Source: Chitinophaga chungangae (lineage in GTDB: Bacteria > Bacteroidota > Bacteroidia > Chitinophagales > Chitinophagaceae). Taken from it: a DNA stretch of 64,000 nt. Positions 8,745 through 17,116 of this stretch are shown one piece after another. Under the pieces are notes generated by a model. The model was not told the DNA's origin. It saw only the letters and a program-made list of their open reading frames with translations, and did not search any database. The stretch lies in assembly GCF_017742215.1 (NCBI RefSeq), contig NZ_JAGHKP010000001.1, positions 124,001 to 188,000 on the forward strand, written 5' to 3'. Numbering within the stretch: the first letter of the stretch is position 1; each line of letters starts with the position of its first letter. Made by a program: the position numbers and the translations under genes.

Positions 8745-10622
8745 ATGAGTAAATCAATCATCCCGGCGCTATTTTTCCTGCTGGGAGCTTCTTCGGCCAT
8801 GGCACAGGCAGACCGCTGGCAGCAACGCGTAAAATACGACATGGACATCCGGATGGACGTCAAAAACCACCAGTTTACCGGCAAACAACAGCTGGAATAC
8901 ACCAACAATTCTCCCGATACCCTCTCCCGCGTGTTTTATCACCTGCAATGGAACGCCTTTCAGCCCAACAGCATGATGGACGTGCGCAGCCGGGAGCTTG
9001 GCAAGATCATTATCGGTAAAGATTCCAAAGGCGTGGACCGGCATGACTGGGACAGCCGCGTAACCGACCGCATTTCCAAACTGCAGCCCAACGAGATCGG
9101 TTACCAGAAAGTGCGCTCCCTCACCATGGACGGGCGGCAGCAGCAGTTCAGGACCGAAGAGACCATTCTCGTGGTAGACCTCGACAAACCCATCCTGCCT
9201 AAAACCACCGTTACCTTCAACATGGAATTCGACGCGCAGGTGCCCGTGCAGATCCGCCGCAGCGGCAGGAACAACAAGGAAGGAGTGGATTATTCCATGT
9301 CGCAGTGGTATCCCAAAATGGCCGAATACGATTACGAAGGCTGGCATCCCACGCCTTACATCGCGCGCGAGTTCTACGGTGTTTGGGGCGACTTCGACGT
9401 GAAGATCACCATCGATAAAAATTATGTGCTGGCCGCTACCGGTTACCTGCAAAACCCGCAGCAGATCGGTTATGGTTACGAAACAAAGAGCTCGAAAGTG
9501 ACGCGCCCGGCGGGCAATACGCTCACCTGGCATTTTAATGCGCCGAACGTGCACGACTTCGTGTGGGCGGCCGATCCGGATTATAAACACATCACGCAGC
9601 CGGTAGATGGCTTCACCGCGCATTTTTTCTATATCGAGAACGATACCACGAAAAACACCTGGCCGCAGCTGGCGAAGATGATACCCGTTGCGTACGAGTA
9701 TATCAAAAAACATTACGGCGCTTACCCGTACAAACAATATTCCTTTATCCAGGGCGGAGACGGGGGCATGGAATATCCCATGGCCACGCTCATCATGGGC
9801 AACGGCAAAATGGATGGCCTGTACGGCGTAGCTATCCACGAATGGATGCACAGCTGGTACCAGGGCATGCTCGGTACCAACGAAAGCCTGTACCCCTGGA
9901 TGGACGAGGGTTTCACCACATTCGCAGAAGACAATACCATCGGCAACACCGTGGATTCGCTGGCGGGCAAATGGCCGCACGCGCCCAGTTACCGTAATTA
10001 TTTCGCATTGGTGCGCAGCGGTTTTGAAGAACCGATCAGCACGCATGCGGACCATTTCAACACCAATTACGCTTACAGCATCAGTTCCTATTCAAAAGGC
10101 GCGATATTCCTCGAGCAGCTGGGTTACGTGATCGGCGCGGCTAACAGGGACGCGGGTTTGCTGCGGTATTACCAGGAATGGCGTTTCAAACATCCCAACG
10201 CCAACGATTTTATCAGGGTGATGGAAAAACAAAGCGGCATCCAGCTGGACTGGTACCTGGAATACATGCGCAACACCACCAAACACATCGATTACGCGCT
10301 GGACAGCATCAATGAAGTGAATGGCAAAACAGTCGTGACGCTGCGCAGGGTCGGGGAGTTTCCCATGCCGATAGATCTGCAGGTGGAGCTGAAAGACGGG
10401 CGGAAAGAATTGCATTACATCCCGCTCACCATCATGTTCGGCAACAAACCCGCCGAAAATGCGGATGAAAAACGCATCGTGCACGACGGCTGGCGCTGGA
10501 CGCACCCCACTTACACCCTCACCATCGACACGCCGATCAGCCAGCTGAAAAGCATAGACATCGACCCGAGCATGCGCATGGCGGACGTGAACAGGAACAA
10601 CAACAAGGCGGTGGACGAATGA
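8745..10622 (+). CDS. Secreted M1-family metallopeptidase (aminopeptidase)
   Basis: The 625-residue protein has a signal peptide (about 1-20, ending MAQ) and the M1 gluzincin signature: HEWMH (365-369) followed 18 residues later by the third zinc ligand in MDEGF (E388). The exopeptidase-type substrate motif appears as GGMEYP, upstream of the zinc site. M1 enzymes remove N-terminal residues from peptides; with a signal peptide this one should act in the periplasm or at the surface. The chain ends with a beta-rich domain (DLQVELKDG) and no type IX sorting domain. It is transcribed alone, facing a bidirectional terminator. The family call is firm, the substrate unknown. Confidence 0.88.
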   Translation: MSKSIIPALFFLLGASSAMAQADRWQQRVKYDMDIRMDVKNHQFTGKQQLEYTNNSPDTLSRVFYHLQWNAFQPNSMMDVRSRELGKIIIGKDSKGVDRHDWDSRVTDRISKLQPNEIGYQKVRSLTMDGRQQQFRTEETILVVDLDKPILPKTTVTFNMEFDAQVPVQIRRSGRNNKEGVDYSMSQWYPKMAEYDYEGWHPTPYIAREFYGVWGDFDVKITIDKNYVLAATGYLQNPQQIGYGYETKSSKVTRPAGNTLTWHFNAPNVHDFVWAADPDYKHITQPVDGFTAHFFYIENDTTKNTWPQLAKMIPVAYEYIKKHYGAYPYKQYSFIQGGDGGMEYPMATLIMGNGKMDGLYGVAIHEWMHSWYQGMLGTNESLYPWMDEGFTTFAEDNTIGNTVDSLAGKWPHAPSYRNYFALVRSGFEEPISTHADHFNTNYAYSISSYSKGAIFLEQLGYVIGAANRDAGLLRYYQEWRFKHPNANDFIRVMEKQSGIQLDWYLEYMRNTTKHIDYALDSINEVNGKTVVTLRRVGEFPMPIDLQVELKDGRKELHYIPLTIMFGNKPAENADEKRIVHDGWRWTHPTYTLTIDTPISQLKSIDIDPSMRMADVNRNNNKAVDE

Positions 10623-10640
10623 TCCGTCATCTTTATAAAA

Positions 10641-10670
10641 AAACGGGCGCTCCGCAACGGGCGCCCGTTC
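10641..10670 (+). terminator. Bidirectional terminator between convergent genes
   Basis: AACGGGCGC (10642-10650) pairs with GCGCCCGTT (10661-10669) around a 10-base loop. A-rich sequence to the left and T-containing sequence to the right fit use from both sides, between the M1 peptidase and the patatin gene. Confidence 0.75.
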
Positions 10671-10674
10671 CTAT

Positions 10675-11679
10675 TTACAGGCTCTCAAAATATTTCCGGG
10701 CGGTTTCTTCGCCGTAAGCCACCATCTTTTTCATTTCCGAAGGGTCGAAGGTGAGGCCGCCGGGGCCGCCGTTGAGCGGCTTTTCCGGGCGGATGATGTG
10801 CAGCTTCAGGTCCGATTTCCCGAGAAAGGGATTATCGAACGGCACATCGAAAAACGCTTCGATCTCTTTGTTTTTTATTCCCGCTTCTTTCATTTTTGTT
10901 TTCACGGCTTTGAGATATTGCAGGCTGCGGTTCACGTACTTGGGCATGCGGAGGTCGTTCACCGCAACGTCCATCGTGAACCAGTCCATCGTTTGCTGCA
11001 ATATCTCGAACGGACTTTTGAAAACATGATCGTCTGTTTCCGGTTTTTCTGGCGAAAGCAAAATGGCGTAGATCTCCGTGGCGCCGGTGTCGATGGCGAG
11101 ATCTACCGGCGCATATTCGCGCAGGCCGCCGTCTACATACTGCAGGCTTTGGCTTTCTATCACGTTATACGGCGGCATGAACACGGGCTGGCAGGACGAT
11201 GCGAACATGGCGCGGCGGAAAGTGCTGGCGTCCTGTATGCGGATCACATCGTATTCCGGCGAGGTCATGGGCAGGTCGCTGGTGGTGAAATAGGTAATGC
11301 GGCCGGTTTGCAGGCAAACGGTGGTGAGGTACAGTCCTTTCGCGGTGTCGAGAATGGACTGGTACATGTTGTCTGTGAAGGTCTTTTTGATAAGCTGCGC
11401 CAGCGGCTGCGCGTCGAACAACGAATAAGTATCTTTCCCCGCGAAACGGTTGATCACGTTGCCGGTGATAACGATGTCGCTGGTAACGTGGGTGGTGTAT
11501 AATTTCTCCAGCAGGTTGATTTCTCCGATGGCGGCGAGCGGTATGATGAGGGAGCCGGTGCTGGTGCCGCAAAGGGTGTCGAACTGGATTTTGGGTGTGG
11601 CGGCCATGTATTTGAGCACGCCTACGGCGAACGCTCCTTTGGAGCCTCCGCCACTGATCACCAGTGCTGTTTTGGACAT
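10675..11679 (-). CDS. Patatin-like phospholipase
   Basis: The 334-residue protein has the patatin catalytic features in order: the glycine-rich oxyanion loop GGGSKG (10-15), the nucleophile elbow GTSTG with S40, and the DGG dyad motif with D183 in YVDGGLREYAP. These enzymes are lipid acyl hydrolases with a Ser-Asp dyad. No signal peptide or membrane segment is visible, so it is probably cytoplasmic or peripheral. It starts at ATG and lies 19 bases downstream of a small secreted protein gene on the same strand, so the two may be co-transcribed. Substrate is unknown. Confidence 0.87.
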   Translation of the reverse strand: MSKTALVISGGGSKGAFAVGVLKYMAATPKIQFDTLCGTSTGSLIIPLAAIGEINLLEKLYTTHVTSDIVITGNVINRFAGKDTYSLFDAQPLAQLIKKTFTDNMYQSILDTAKGLYLTTVCLQTGRITYFTTSDLPMTSPEYDVIRIQDASTFRRAMFASSCQPVFMPPYNVIESQSLQYVDGGLREYAPVDLAIDTGATEIYAILLSPEKPETDDHVFKSPFEILQQTMDWFTMDVAVNDLRMPKYVNRSLQYLKAVKTKMKEAGIKNKEIEAFFDVPFDNPFLGKSDLKLHIIRPEKPLNGGPGGLTFDPSEMKKMVAYGEETARKYFESL

Positions 11680-11698
11680 AAAGGGGTGTTTTTGAGGT

Positions 11699-12223
11699 TT
11701 ACAAAACGGGCGGGCGGGGCGGTGGTTTTTTGAAAAGATGAATGCCGAAGCTGCCGGTGAACCACCAGTCGTTCCAGGCGTAATCGCGGTGAACTTTCAT
11801 GCTCATGGTGGCCATCTGCCCGATCTCGAAGGCGAAGCCGCCGCCAACGAGGCGCTGGTTTTCGGTGCCGAACAGGTATTCGCCCACCAGTTGCGCGTTC
11901 ACCACCGTGCTTTCCATTACTTTAGGGCCCTGGCTGATCATCAGCGATACGCGGCCCCCGCCGGTGCCGTAAATGCGTTTGTTGTAAAAAGCGCCTCCGC
12001 CGGTAAGGCCCAGCCGGAGCCTGCCGGGCACCACGGTTACCTGCGGCGAAAAGGCCAGCGTGGCTACAAAAAGATCGGGGTCCGCGCCGTGGAAAGACGT
12101 GACCATGCCTCCTCCCCATTCGAGCGGAAAGATCCATCCCTTTGGAAATTCGCTTTGCGCGCGGGTTTTCACGGCAAAACATAATAGCGGAAGCAGACAG
12201 GCGAACAGCCATTTCAGTTTCAT
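11699..12223 (-). CDS. Putative secreted beta-barrel-like protein, unrecognised
   Basis: The 174-residue protein has a clear signal peptide (MKLKWLFACLLPLLCF, cleavage near TRAQ). The mature part alternates hydrophobic and polar residues and is rich in glycine and aromatics (for example LRLGLTGGGAFY, GRVSLMI, GGGFAFEIG), as in small outer-membrane barrels, and it ends in a proline-rich tail (KKPPPRPPVL) rather than the usual terminal aromatic residue. I do not recognise the family. It is probably co-transcribed with the patatin gene 19 bases downstream. Confidence 0.6.
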   Translation of the reverse strand: MKLKWLFACLLPLLCFAVKTRAQSEFPKGWIFPLEWGGGMVTSFHGADPDLFVATLAFSPQVTVVPGRLRLGLTGGGAFYNKRIYGTGGGRVSLMISQGPKVMESTVVNAQLVGEYLFGTENQRLVGGGFAFEIGQMATMSMKVHRDYAWNDWWFTGSFGIHLFKKPPPRPPVL

Positions 12224-12369
12224 CGGATCAATGTTTGCGGCAGCACGGGCATCGGAATTTTGGGGTGGCCGGCGGGCTGCCTGAGTTAGTGGATCGGGGT
12301 TTTCCTGAAGTTACGAATTTGTGCCGGTACGGCCATAGGTGGAAATACGTTTTTACGAGGGCGTTAGAC

Positions 12370-12404
12370 AAAAAAAATCCCGCTCCCGCGGCGCGGGAAC
12401 GGGA
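12370..12404 (-). terminator. Terminator of the DinB-fold gene
   Basis: A 12-base stem (12378-12389 with 12393-12404, one mismatch) has an A-run on its left (12370-12377), which is a U-run on the minus-strand transcript. It lies just downstream of the minus-strand DinB-like gene. Confidence 0.7.
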
Positions 12405-12422
12405 AAGATCGTTTACGGCGTA

Positions 12423-12983
12423 TCAGAAAATAACCCTTTCGAGCTGTGCGGCCCACGGCTGTTCCAGCTGCTCGCGCGATTGCAGGCTATGCAGGTGATG
12501 GTAATTATGATACGCGGTGAAATACAATATCTCGCGGACGGTGAGTTTGCCCATCAGCGGGTGAGGGCCCTGGTAGCGGTCCAGCTCCTGTTCGCTCCAG
12601 TTATCGATCAGCTGCAGCATTTTGTCTTTCTGCTGGGCGAACTGTTTGAGCAACGGCTGTTTCTGGTCTGCTTCGCTTACATGCGGGATGTAAGGCCGGG
12701 TGGTTACGGCGCCGTTTTTCAGCAAGCCGCGGTAGTTTTCCCTGATCTCTTCAAAGCTGCGGGAAGGCGCGGCGGGTTTGCCGAACCAGCGCAGGAAAAA
12801 ACGCGGCATGCCCAGGGCGGTGTTCACCGGTTTGGCGCTGCGGATGAGGTGGTCCAGCTGCTGGGCGGCAGACCATTTGCCTTCAGGCGATACGATAAAA
12901 CGATGGTCTGAAAGCGTTTCGATGAATGCGGAAAAGTCGGTGAAGCTGCCGTTCAGTAGGGTTTGTATGGCTGTCTTTTGCAT
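12423..12983 (-). CDS. DinB-superfamily (DinB_2) metal-binding protein
   Basis: The 186-residue protein is a four-helix-bundle DinB/YfiT-type protein. Residues that can form the usual three-histidine metal site are present: H45 in QLDHLIRS, and H159 and H163 in AYHNYHHLHSL. Length is typical for the family. Proteins of this fold include bacillithiol or mycothiol S-transferases and many stress-associated proteins of unknown substrate, so no reaction is claimed. Its ATG start is at 12983 and it has its own terminator, so it appears monocistronic. Confidence 0.78.
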   Translation of the reverse strand: MQKTAIQTLLNGSFTDFSAFIETLSDHRFIVSPEGKWSAAQQLDHLIRSAKPVNTALGMPRFFLRWFGKPAAPSRSFEEIRENYRGLLKNGAVTTRPYIPHVSEADQKQPLLKQFAQQKDKMLQLIDNWSEQELDRYQGPHPLMGKLTVREILYFTAYHNYHHLHSLQSREQLEQPWAAQLERVIF

Positions 12984-13001
12984 AAGGTCCGGTTAAATTT
13001 G

Positions 13002-13238
13002 TCATTCAAGCACTTCGCAGAGGAATCCTCTTTCCTGCACGAAACGGATGATGGAATGTTCATCCACTTTCATATCCACCACACGAAGTACTTTATCGCA
13101 ATCTTCAATATCAATATTGCAGGAAGAGACTTCAAAGTTACTGCAAATTGCGCTGACGATAAGGTTTCGCTCGTGGTACGTGCGGATATTTGTTTTGAAA
13201 ATGCCGATCATGACGCCGGTGTTGGATACGGGTTGCAT
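13002..13238 (-). CDS. Small HMA-like (ferredoxin-fold) protein lacking CxxC
   Basis: The 78-residue product (or 70 residues from the ATG at 13214) has the strand-helix-strand rhythm of heavy-metal-associated domains: GIFKTNI, then NLIVSAICSNF, a second strand ending CDKVLRV, a helix around IIRFVQE and a last strand FLCEVLE. The metal-binding CxxC of true HMA domains is absent, although three other cysteines occur. It is the third gene behind an ECF sigma factor and a 2-TM protein (18-base gap), and the whole operon is divergent from a cation exporter. A role in metal sensing is inference. Confidence 0.6.
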   Translation of the reverse strand: MQPVSNTGVMIGIFKTNIRTYHERNLIVSAICSNFEVSSCNIDIEDCDKVLRVVDMKVDEHSIIRFVQERGFLCEVLE

Positions 13239-13256
13239 ACAGTCAGGTTGTAGTGG

Positions 13257-13640
13257 TTATTCTTCCCTTGCGCCGGTGGTTTCTTCACTGGGTTTGGAAC
13301 CCCAGCGGCCGGTCATGCAACGGTCAAAATGGCTCTTGAGTTTTTCTCTTTCTTCCGGGGAAAGATGCTCCATTTTTGCTTTCATGTGTTCTTTCCACCG
13401 TTCTTTTTTACAGCGCCAGCTTTTGCCTCTGTCGTGCCCGCCGCCTTTCGAGAAGCCGAACAGGAGCTTGCAAAGGATAAAGAGGCCCAATGCCTGCCAG
13501 AAGTTGATCACCGGCCCGTTGAAAAGGGAAGGTATCAGCCAGTTCCAGAGATACATGGTGGTAAATCCTAACAGCGCTGCAAATGCGGGGATACCTACGA
13601 TCGCAGCCAATATTTTCCAGCCGATATGTTTTTTGTTCAT
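13257..13640 (-). CDS. Two-helix membrane protein co-encoded with an ECF sigma factor
   Basis: The 127-residue protein has two predicted transmembrane segments (about 9-31 and 45-63) and a highly charged cytoplasmic tail (about 65-127) with Cys and His residues (SWRCKKERWKEH, SHFDRCM) and a short helix LSPEEREKLKSHF. It begins 10 bases after the sigma-factor stop codon. This position and topology would suit a membrane regulator of the sigma factor, but it shows no recognised anti-sigma domain. I do not know its family. Confidence 0.62.
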   Translation of the reverse strand: MNKKHIGWKILAAIVGIPAFAALLGFTTMYLWNWLIPSLFNGPVINFWQALGLFILCKLLFGFSKGGGHDRGKSWRCKKERWKEHMKAKMEHLSPEEREKLKSHFDRCMTGRWGSKPSEETTGAREE

Positions 13641-13650
13641 ATCAATACGT

Positions 13651-14241
13651 TTAGTCGTTCATTAATTCTTTATACAATACCGCCAGCCTCTCGCGCAGGG
13701 CCAGCACCGCGTAACGTTTGCGGCTGAGCAGGGTGTTGACGGACACGCCCGTTTCAGCGGAAATTTCCTTGAAGGATCGGCCTTCCACTTCATGCTGAAG
13801 GAACACGTACCGCTGCTCTTCCGGCAATTCGTCGATAGCCTCGGTAATGGCCTCCGACATGAATTTCCGCAGCATGGGCACGTCTGTTTTCGCGGAAGCG
13901 TCGGGCAGGATGTCTGACAGGTAGAGGGGCCCCTCGCCGTCGCCAGTTTCGATCGCCGTGTCCGAAAACCGGTCTTCCCGCTTTTTCCGGAACCAGTCTG
14001 TAATACGGTTGCGGGTAACCGCGAAAAGCCATCCGGTCAGTGAATCTATATCCGTTCCCAGGCGGAGGTACTGCGTGAACTGGTACAGCACGTCCTGCAG
14101 AATATCTTCCGCGTCGGCCACGTTATCCACCCTTTTGCGGATGAATTGCAGGAGCCGGTTGCGTTCCTTTTCCACCGTTCGCTGTATGCGCTCGTTTTGT
14201 TCCAGTGCCATGGGTTTTTTTATGGAAAGCCACTCGTTCAT
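13651..14241 (-). CDS. ECF-type RNA polymerase sigma factor
   Basis: The 196-residue protein has the two ECF regions: sigma region 2 with DAEDILQDVLYQF and the core-binding/-10 recognition segment TGWLFAVTRNRITDWFRKK, and region 4 with ELPEEQRYVFLQHEVEG followed by the helix-turn-helix FKEISAETGVSVNTLLSRKRYA. The start is ATG at 14241; an alternative ATG lies 10 codons later. It leads a three-gene operon (2-TM protein, HMA-like protein) and is divergent from a cation-diffusion-facilitator gene across 83 bases. It probably switches on its own operon or the exporter; the signal is unknown. Confidence 0.88.
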   Translation of the reverse strand: MNEWLSIKKPMALEQNERIQRTVEKERNRLLQFIRKRVDNVADAEDILQDVLYQFTQYLRLGTDIDSLTGWLFAVTRNRITDWFRKKREDRFSDTAIETGDGEGPLYLSDILPDASAKTDVPMLRKFMSEAITEAIDELPEEQRYVFLQHEVEGRSFKEISAETGVSVNTLLSRKRYAVLALRERLAVLYKELMND

Positions 14242-14311
14242 CTTAGTTAGGTAGACGAACCAGCAGGCCGCTTATTGTATGCCCGCCACGTTTTTTTTAA
14301 ACGGGTCTTCG

Positions 14312-14319
14312 TATTTTTA
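14312..14319 (+). promoter_or_regulatory. -7-like element of the cation exporter gene
   Basis: TATTTTTA is one mismatch from TAnnTTTG and ends 5 bases before the ATG at 14325, which would give an almost leaderless transcript. No good TTTG -33 element is seen. Confidence 0.4.
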
Positions 14320-14324
14320 AGATA

Positions 14325-15221
14325 ATGCACGATCACGCTCACGCTCCCCTGGGAGCTTCCCGGCTGAACAGGGCCTTCCTGGCGGGTATTGGCCTGAACC
14401 TCACTTTTGTGGTGGTGGAAGCCGTTGCGGGTTTTTCCACCGGTTCGCTCGCCCTGTTGTCCGACGCGGGCCACAACCTCAGCGACGTGGCCAGCCTGGC
14501 CCTGTCGATGCTGGCCTTCCGGCTGGCGCGGGTGCCGCCCGGCCCTAAGTATACGTACGGCTACCGCAAAAGTACCATCCTGATCTCATTATTGAACGCC
14601 ATTATTTTATTGATCGCCGTGGGAGCCATTGGTTATGAGGCGATTGGGCGCCTCCGCCACCCCGTGCCCCTCTCCGGAGGGCCGGTGGCAAGCGTGGCCG
14701 GCATCGGCATCGTGATCAACACCATTTCCGCTTTCCTTTTTTTCCGCGACAAAGAAACCGACCTGAACGTAAAAGGGGCCTACCTGCACCTGATGGCGGA
14801 CGCGCTGGTGTCTCTCGGCACCGTGGGCGCCGGTTTGCTAATGCTGTACACGCAGCAGTACTGGATAGACGCGGCCGTGAGCATCGTTGTAATGGCCGTG
14901 ATCGTGTACGGCACCTGGGACCTCCTGCGCGACAGCCTCCGTTTATCCCTCGACGGGGTGCCTTCCGGCATTTCAGTGGCACAAGTGCAGAAAGCGGCCG
15001 TTGCCGTTCCGGGCGTGAAAGACCTGCATCACGTGCACATCTGGGCGGTAAGCACCACGGAAAACGCCCTCACGGCCCATGTTACCGTTCAATCCGGGTT
15101 AACGGACGAACAGGTGGCTGCCGTGAAAAAAGAACTGAAACACGCGCTGCATCATCTCAATATTTCCCATTGCACGCTCGAAACGGAGCTCAGCCATACA
15201 GACGAAGACGCCGGGTTCTGA
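14325..15221 (+). CDS. Cation diffusion facilitator (CDF) family metal exporter
   Basis: The 298-residue protein shows the CDF plan: a His-rich start (MHDHAHAPLG), six transmembrane segments, the two metal-site motifs SDAGHNLSD (TM2) and HLMADALVS (TM5), and a C-terminal ferredoxin-like cytoplasmic domain (about 205-290) with HHVHIWAVS. It should export Zn2+ or a similar divalent cation in exchange for protons. It is most like the CzcD/ZitB branch, but the metal cannot be set from sequence alone. It is divergent from the ECF sigma operon, which may regulate it. Confidence 0.9.
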   Translation: MHDHAHAPLGASRLNRAFLAGIGLNLTFVVVEAVAGFSTGSLALLSDAGHNLSDVASLALSMLAFRLARVPPGPKYTYGYRKSTILISLLNAIILLIAVGAIGYEAIGRLRHPVPLSGGPVASVAGIGIVINTISAFLFFRDKETDLNVKGAYLHLMADALVSLGTVGAGLLMLYTQQYWIDAAVSIVVMAVIVYGTWDLLRDSLRLSLDGVPSGISVAQVQKAAVAVPGVKDLHHVHIWAVSTTENALTAHVTVQSGLTDEQVAAVKKELKHALHHLNISHCTLETELSHTDEDAGF

Positions 15222-15252
15222 GCAGGCCCGTTCCAAACGCCCGCCACGCGGG

Positions 15253-15873
15253 TTATCTTACGGCTACAACATATTTTTCCTGGAAAAACTCTTCGGGAAA
15301 GAGCTTGTAGATATTGACCATCTTAGGCCGGGCGCCGCTTTCGGAGATCTCCTGCGCCAGGTCGCCGCCTTTGAGACAGATAAGGCCGGAGGGGCGGCTT
15401 TCGTCCGCATTTTTTTTGACGAGCGGCTTGCTCCACTGCCAGAGGTCCTTCAGGGGAGCCACCGCGCGGGATACCACGAGGTCGAACTTGCGGTTTTTGA
15501 TATCCTCCACCCGGGAATGGGCGGTGGTCACATTCTGTAGATTCAGGGCTTCGGCCACGCCTTCCACCACTTTTATTTTTTTACCGATGGAATCGACGAG
15601 GTGAAAATGCACTCCAGGGAAAAAAATGGCCAGCGGAATGCCCGGAAAACCGCCGCCGGTACCGAGGTCCAGCACCTGCAAACCGTCAGGGAGATCGGCT
15701 ACTGCCGCGATGGCCAGCGAATGCAGCACATGTTTTTCGTACAGCGAATCGATGTCTTTACGTGAGATCACGTTGATCTTTTCGTTCCATTCCCTGTAAA
15801 GCGGTTCCAGGGCACGGAACTGGTCGAGCTGTTTGGGCGTAAAATCGGCGAAATATTTTAAAACGGTCTCCAT
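15253..15873 (-). CDS. rsmG: 16S rRNA (guanine527-N7)-methyltransferase RsmG
   Basis: The 206-residue protein contains the RsmG signature: NVISRKDIDSLYEKHVLHSL, the SAM-binding loop VLDLGTGGGFPG (about 67-78), PGVHFHLVDSIGKK and the FDLVVSRAVAPL motif. It methylates N7 of G527 in 16S rRNA (E. coli numbering). I use the ATG at 15873, two bases after the stop of the glycosyltransferase gene; a GTG four codons upstream would overlap that gene. The pair forms an operon. The converging exporter gene ends 31 bases away. Confidence 0.93.
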   Translation of the reverse strand: METVLKYFADFTPKQLDQFRALEPLYREWNEKINVISRKDIDSLYEKHVLHSLAIAAVADLPDGLQVLDLGTGGGFPGIPLAIFFPGVHFHLVDSIGKKIKVVEGVAEALNLQNVTTAHSRVEDIKNRKFDLVVSRAVAPLKDLWQWSKPLVKKNADESRPSGLICLKGGDLAQEISESGARPKMVNIYKLFPEEFFQEKYVVAVR

Positions 15874-15875
15874 GT

Positions 15876-17015
15876 TTATTTCCACTTGCTTCGTCCTTTC
15901 TGGAAGAACAATGCGGGCGTGAAGATAACATAATAAAGGAACATGAGGATATCCATCAGCCAGCTGTACCAGAATAAGTCCTTCTCGTCCAGCTTTTTAA
16001 GCGCCATGAAAGTGATCACGGACTGTATCAGCGCTTTGCCGCCCAGGATGCCGAGCGTTATGTACAGCATCGGCATGTAGAACAATGCGGCCACCATCGC
16101 CGGGTAAAATACGAAGTGGGAGAGGGAGAACAGTCCCAGCAGCATTTTATGCCCGAAACGGTAGTGTTTGCCGGTGCTCATATGCCTGTTTTTCTGCGCG
16201 AACCAGTGTTTCCATTTGGTTTTCGGCTCGGAGTAGGCGAACGCGTGTTTGTTGATCACAACGCCCACGTTGGAGCCATTGGCGGCGCGGTTCACGAACA
16301 GGTCGTCGTCCCCCGAAGTGATATGCTGGTGGGCGGTGAAGCCTTTATGTTTAAAAAAAAGCTCTTTCTTATACGCCAGGTTGCGGCCCACGCCCATATA
16401 GGGAATGCCGGCCATGGCGAAGGACAGGTATTGAAGGGCGCTGAAATAAGTTTCGTAGCGGATCACCTTGTTGAGGAAGCCCGGCTTTTTGTAATACGGG
16501 CCGTAACCCAGCACGATCTCCTTGCCGTTGCTGAAGCCCTGGGAGATCATCGAAAGCCAGTAGGTGCTGGCGGGCTTGCAGTCTGCGTCCGTAAGCACCA
16601 CCGTATCGTATTTGGCGCCTTTGATGCCGATGGAAAGGGGGTATTTTTTACCGGGAATGAATTGCGCCGCCTGTTTGATCTCGATATGGCGGTAATGTGA
16701 ATAACCGTTTTCGATGGAGGCGAGGTAATATTTGGAATCGTCTTCCGAATTATCGTTCACCACGATCACTTCGTATTCCGGCTGCTGATGGATGTGATAG
16801 CGTTGCTGGAGCACGGTGGGAAGGTTTTTGGGAAGGCTTCTTTCCTCGTTTTTGGCGCAAATGATGACAGACAGGGCTTCCTGCGGCGGATGATCCTCGT
16901 CGAACCGGCGCCGGTAGAACGCCACTCTTGAAAAAAAGACGAGGTAATACAATACCTGCACTCCCGCTGAAGCGGCGAAAACATAAAAAATGATAATCCC
17001 CAGGTTGTCCGACAT
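15876..17015 (-). CDS. Membrane-bound family 2 glycosyltransferase
   Basis: The protein (379 residues from the ATG at 17015) has an N-terminal transmembrane helix (about 8-30), a GT-A domain beginning LSVIICAKNEE, the nucleotide/metal-binding TDADC (D143, D145), an acceptor motif SGDDDLF, a QKNRHM segment in the place of QxxRW, and two or three C-terminal transmembrane helices. It should transfer a sugar from a nucleotide donor at the cytoplasmic face of the membrane. The in-frame TTG nine bases upstream is rejected because it overlaps the -7 promoter element at 17022-17029. The gene is co-transcribed with rsmG. Confidence 0.86.
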   Translation of the reverse strand: MSDNLGIIIFYVFAASAGVQVLYYLVFFSRVAFYRRRFDEDHPPQEALSVIICAKNEERSLPKNLPTVLQQRYHIHQQPEYEVIVVNDNSEDDSKYYLASIENGYSHYRHIEIKQAAQFIPGKKYPLSIGIKGAKYDTVVLTDADCKPASTYWLSMISQGFSNGKEIVLGYGPYYKKPGFLNKVIRYETYFSALQYLSFAMAGIPYMGVGRNLAYKKELFFKHKGFTAHQHITSGDDDLFVNRAANGSNVGVVINKHAFAYSEPKTKWKHWFAQKNRHMSTGKHYRFGHKMLLGLFSLSHFVFYPAMVAALFYMPMLYITLGILGGKALIQSVITFMALKKLDEKDLFWYSWLMDILMFLYYVIFTPALFFQKGRSKWK

Positions 17016-17021
17016 AGGGGG

Positions 17022-17029
17022 CAAAAATA
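17022..17029 (-). promoter_or_regulatory. -7 element (TATTTTTG) of the GT2-rsmG operon
   Basis: On the minus strand this is a perfect TAnnTTTG match that ends 6 bases before the ATG at 17015, predicting a leaderless transcript. No clear TTTG lies 19-21 bases upstream. Confidence 0.6.
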
Positions 17030-17084
17030 TATGTTTTTATTTACCTATGTAAGGTTGTGGAAAAATTAATACTGGGATATTCAA

Positions 17085-17092
17085 TACCTTTG
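17085..17092 (+). promoter_or_regulatory. -7 element (TACCTTTG) of tgt
   Basis: A perfect TAnnTTTG match lies 24 bases before the TTG at 17117. It sits inside the 5' part of the longest open frame, so it argues against the GTG at 17057 as the tgt start. Confidence 0.6.
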
Positions 17093-17116
17093 CCCCCTGA
17101 AAAAATACAGACAGTC

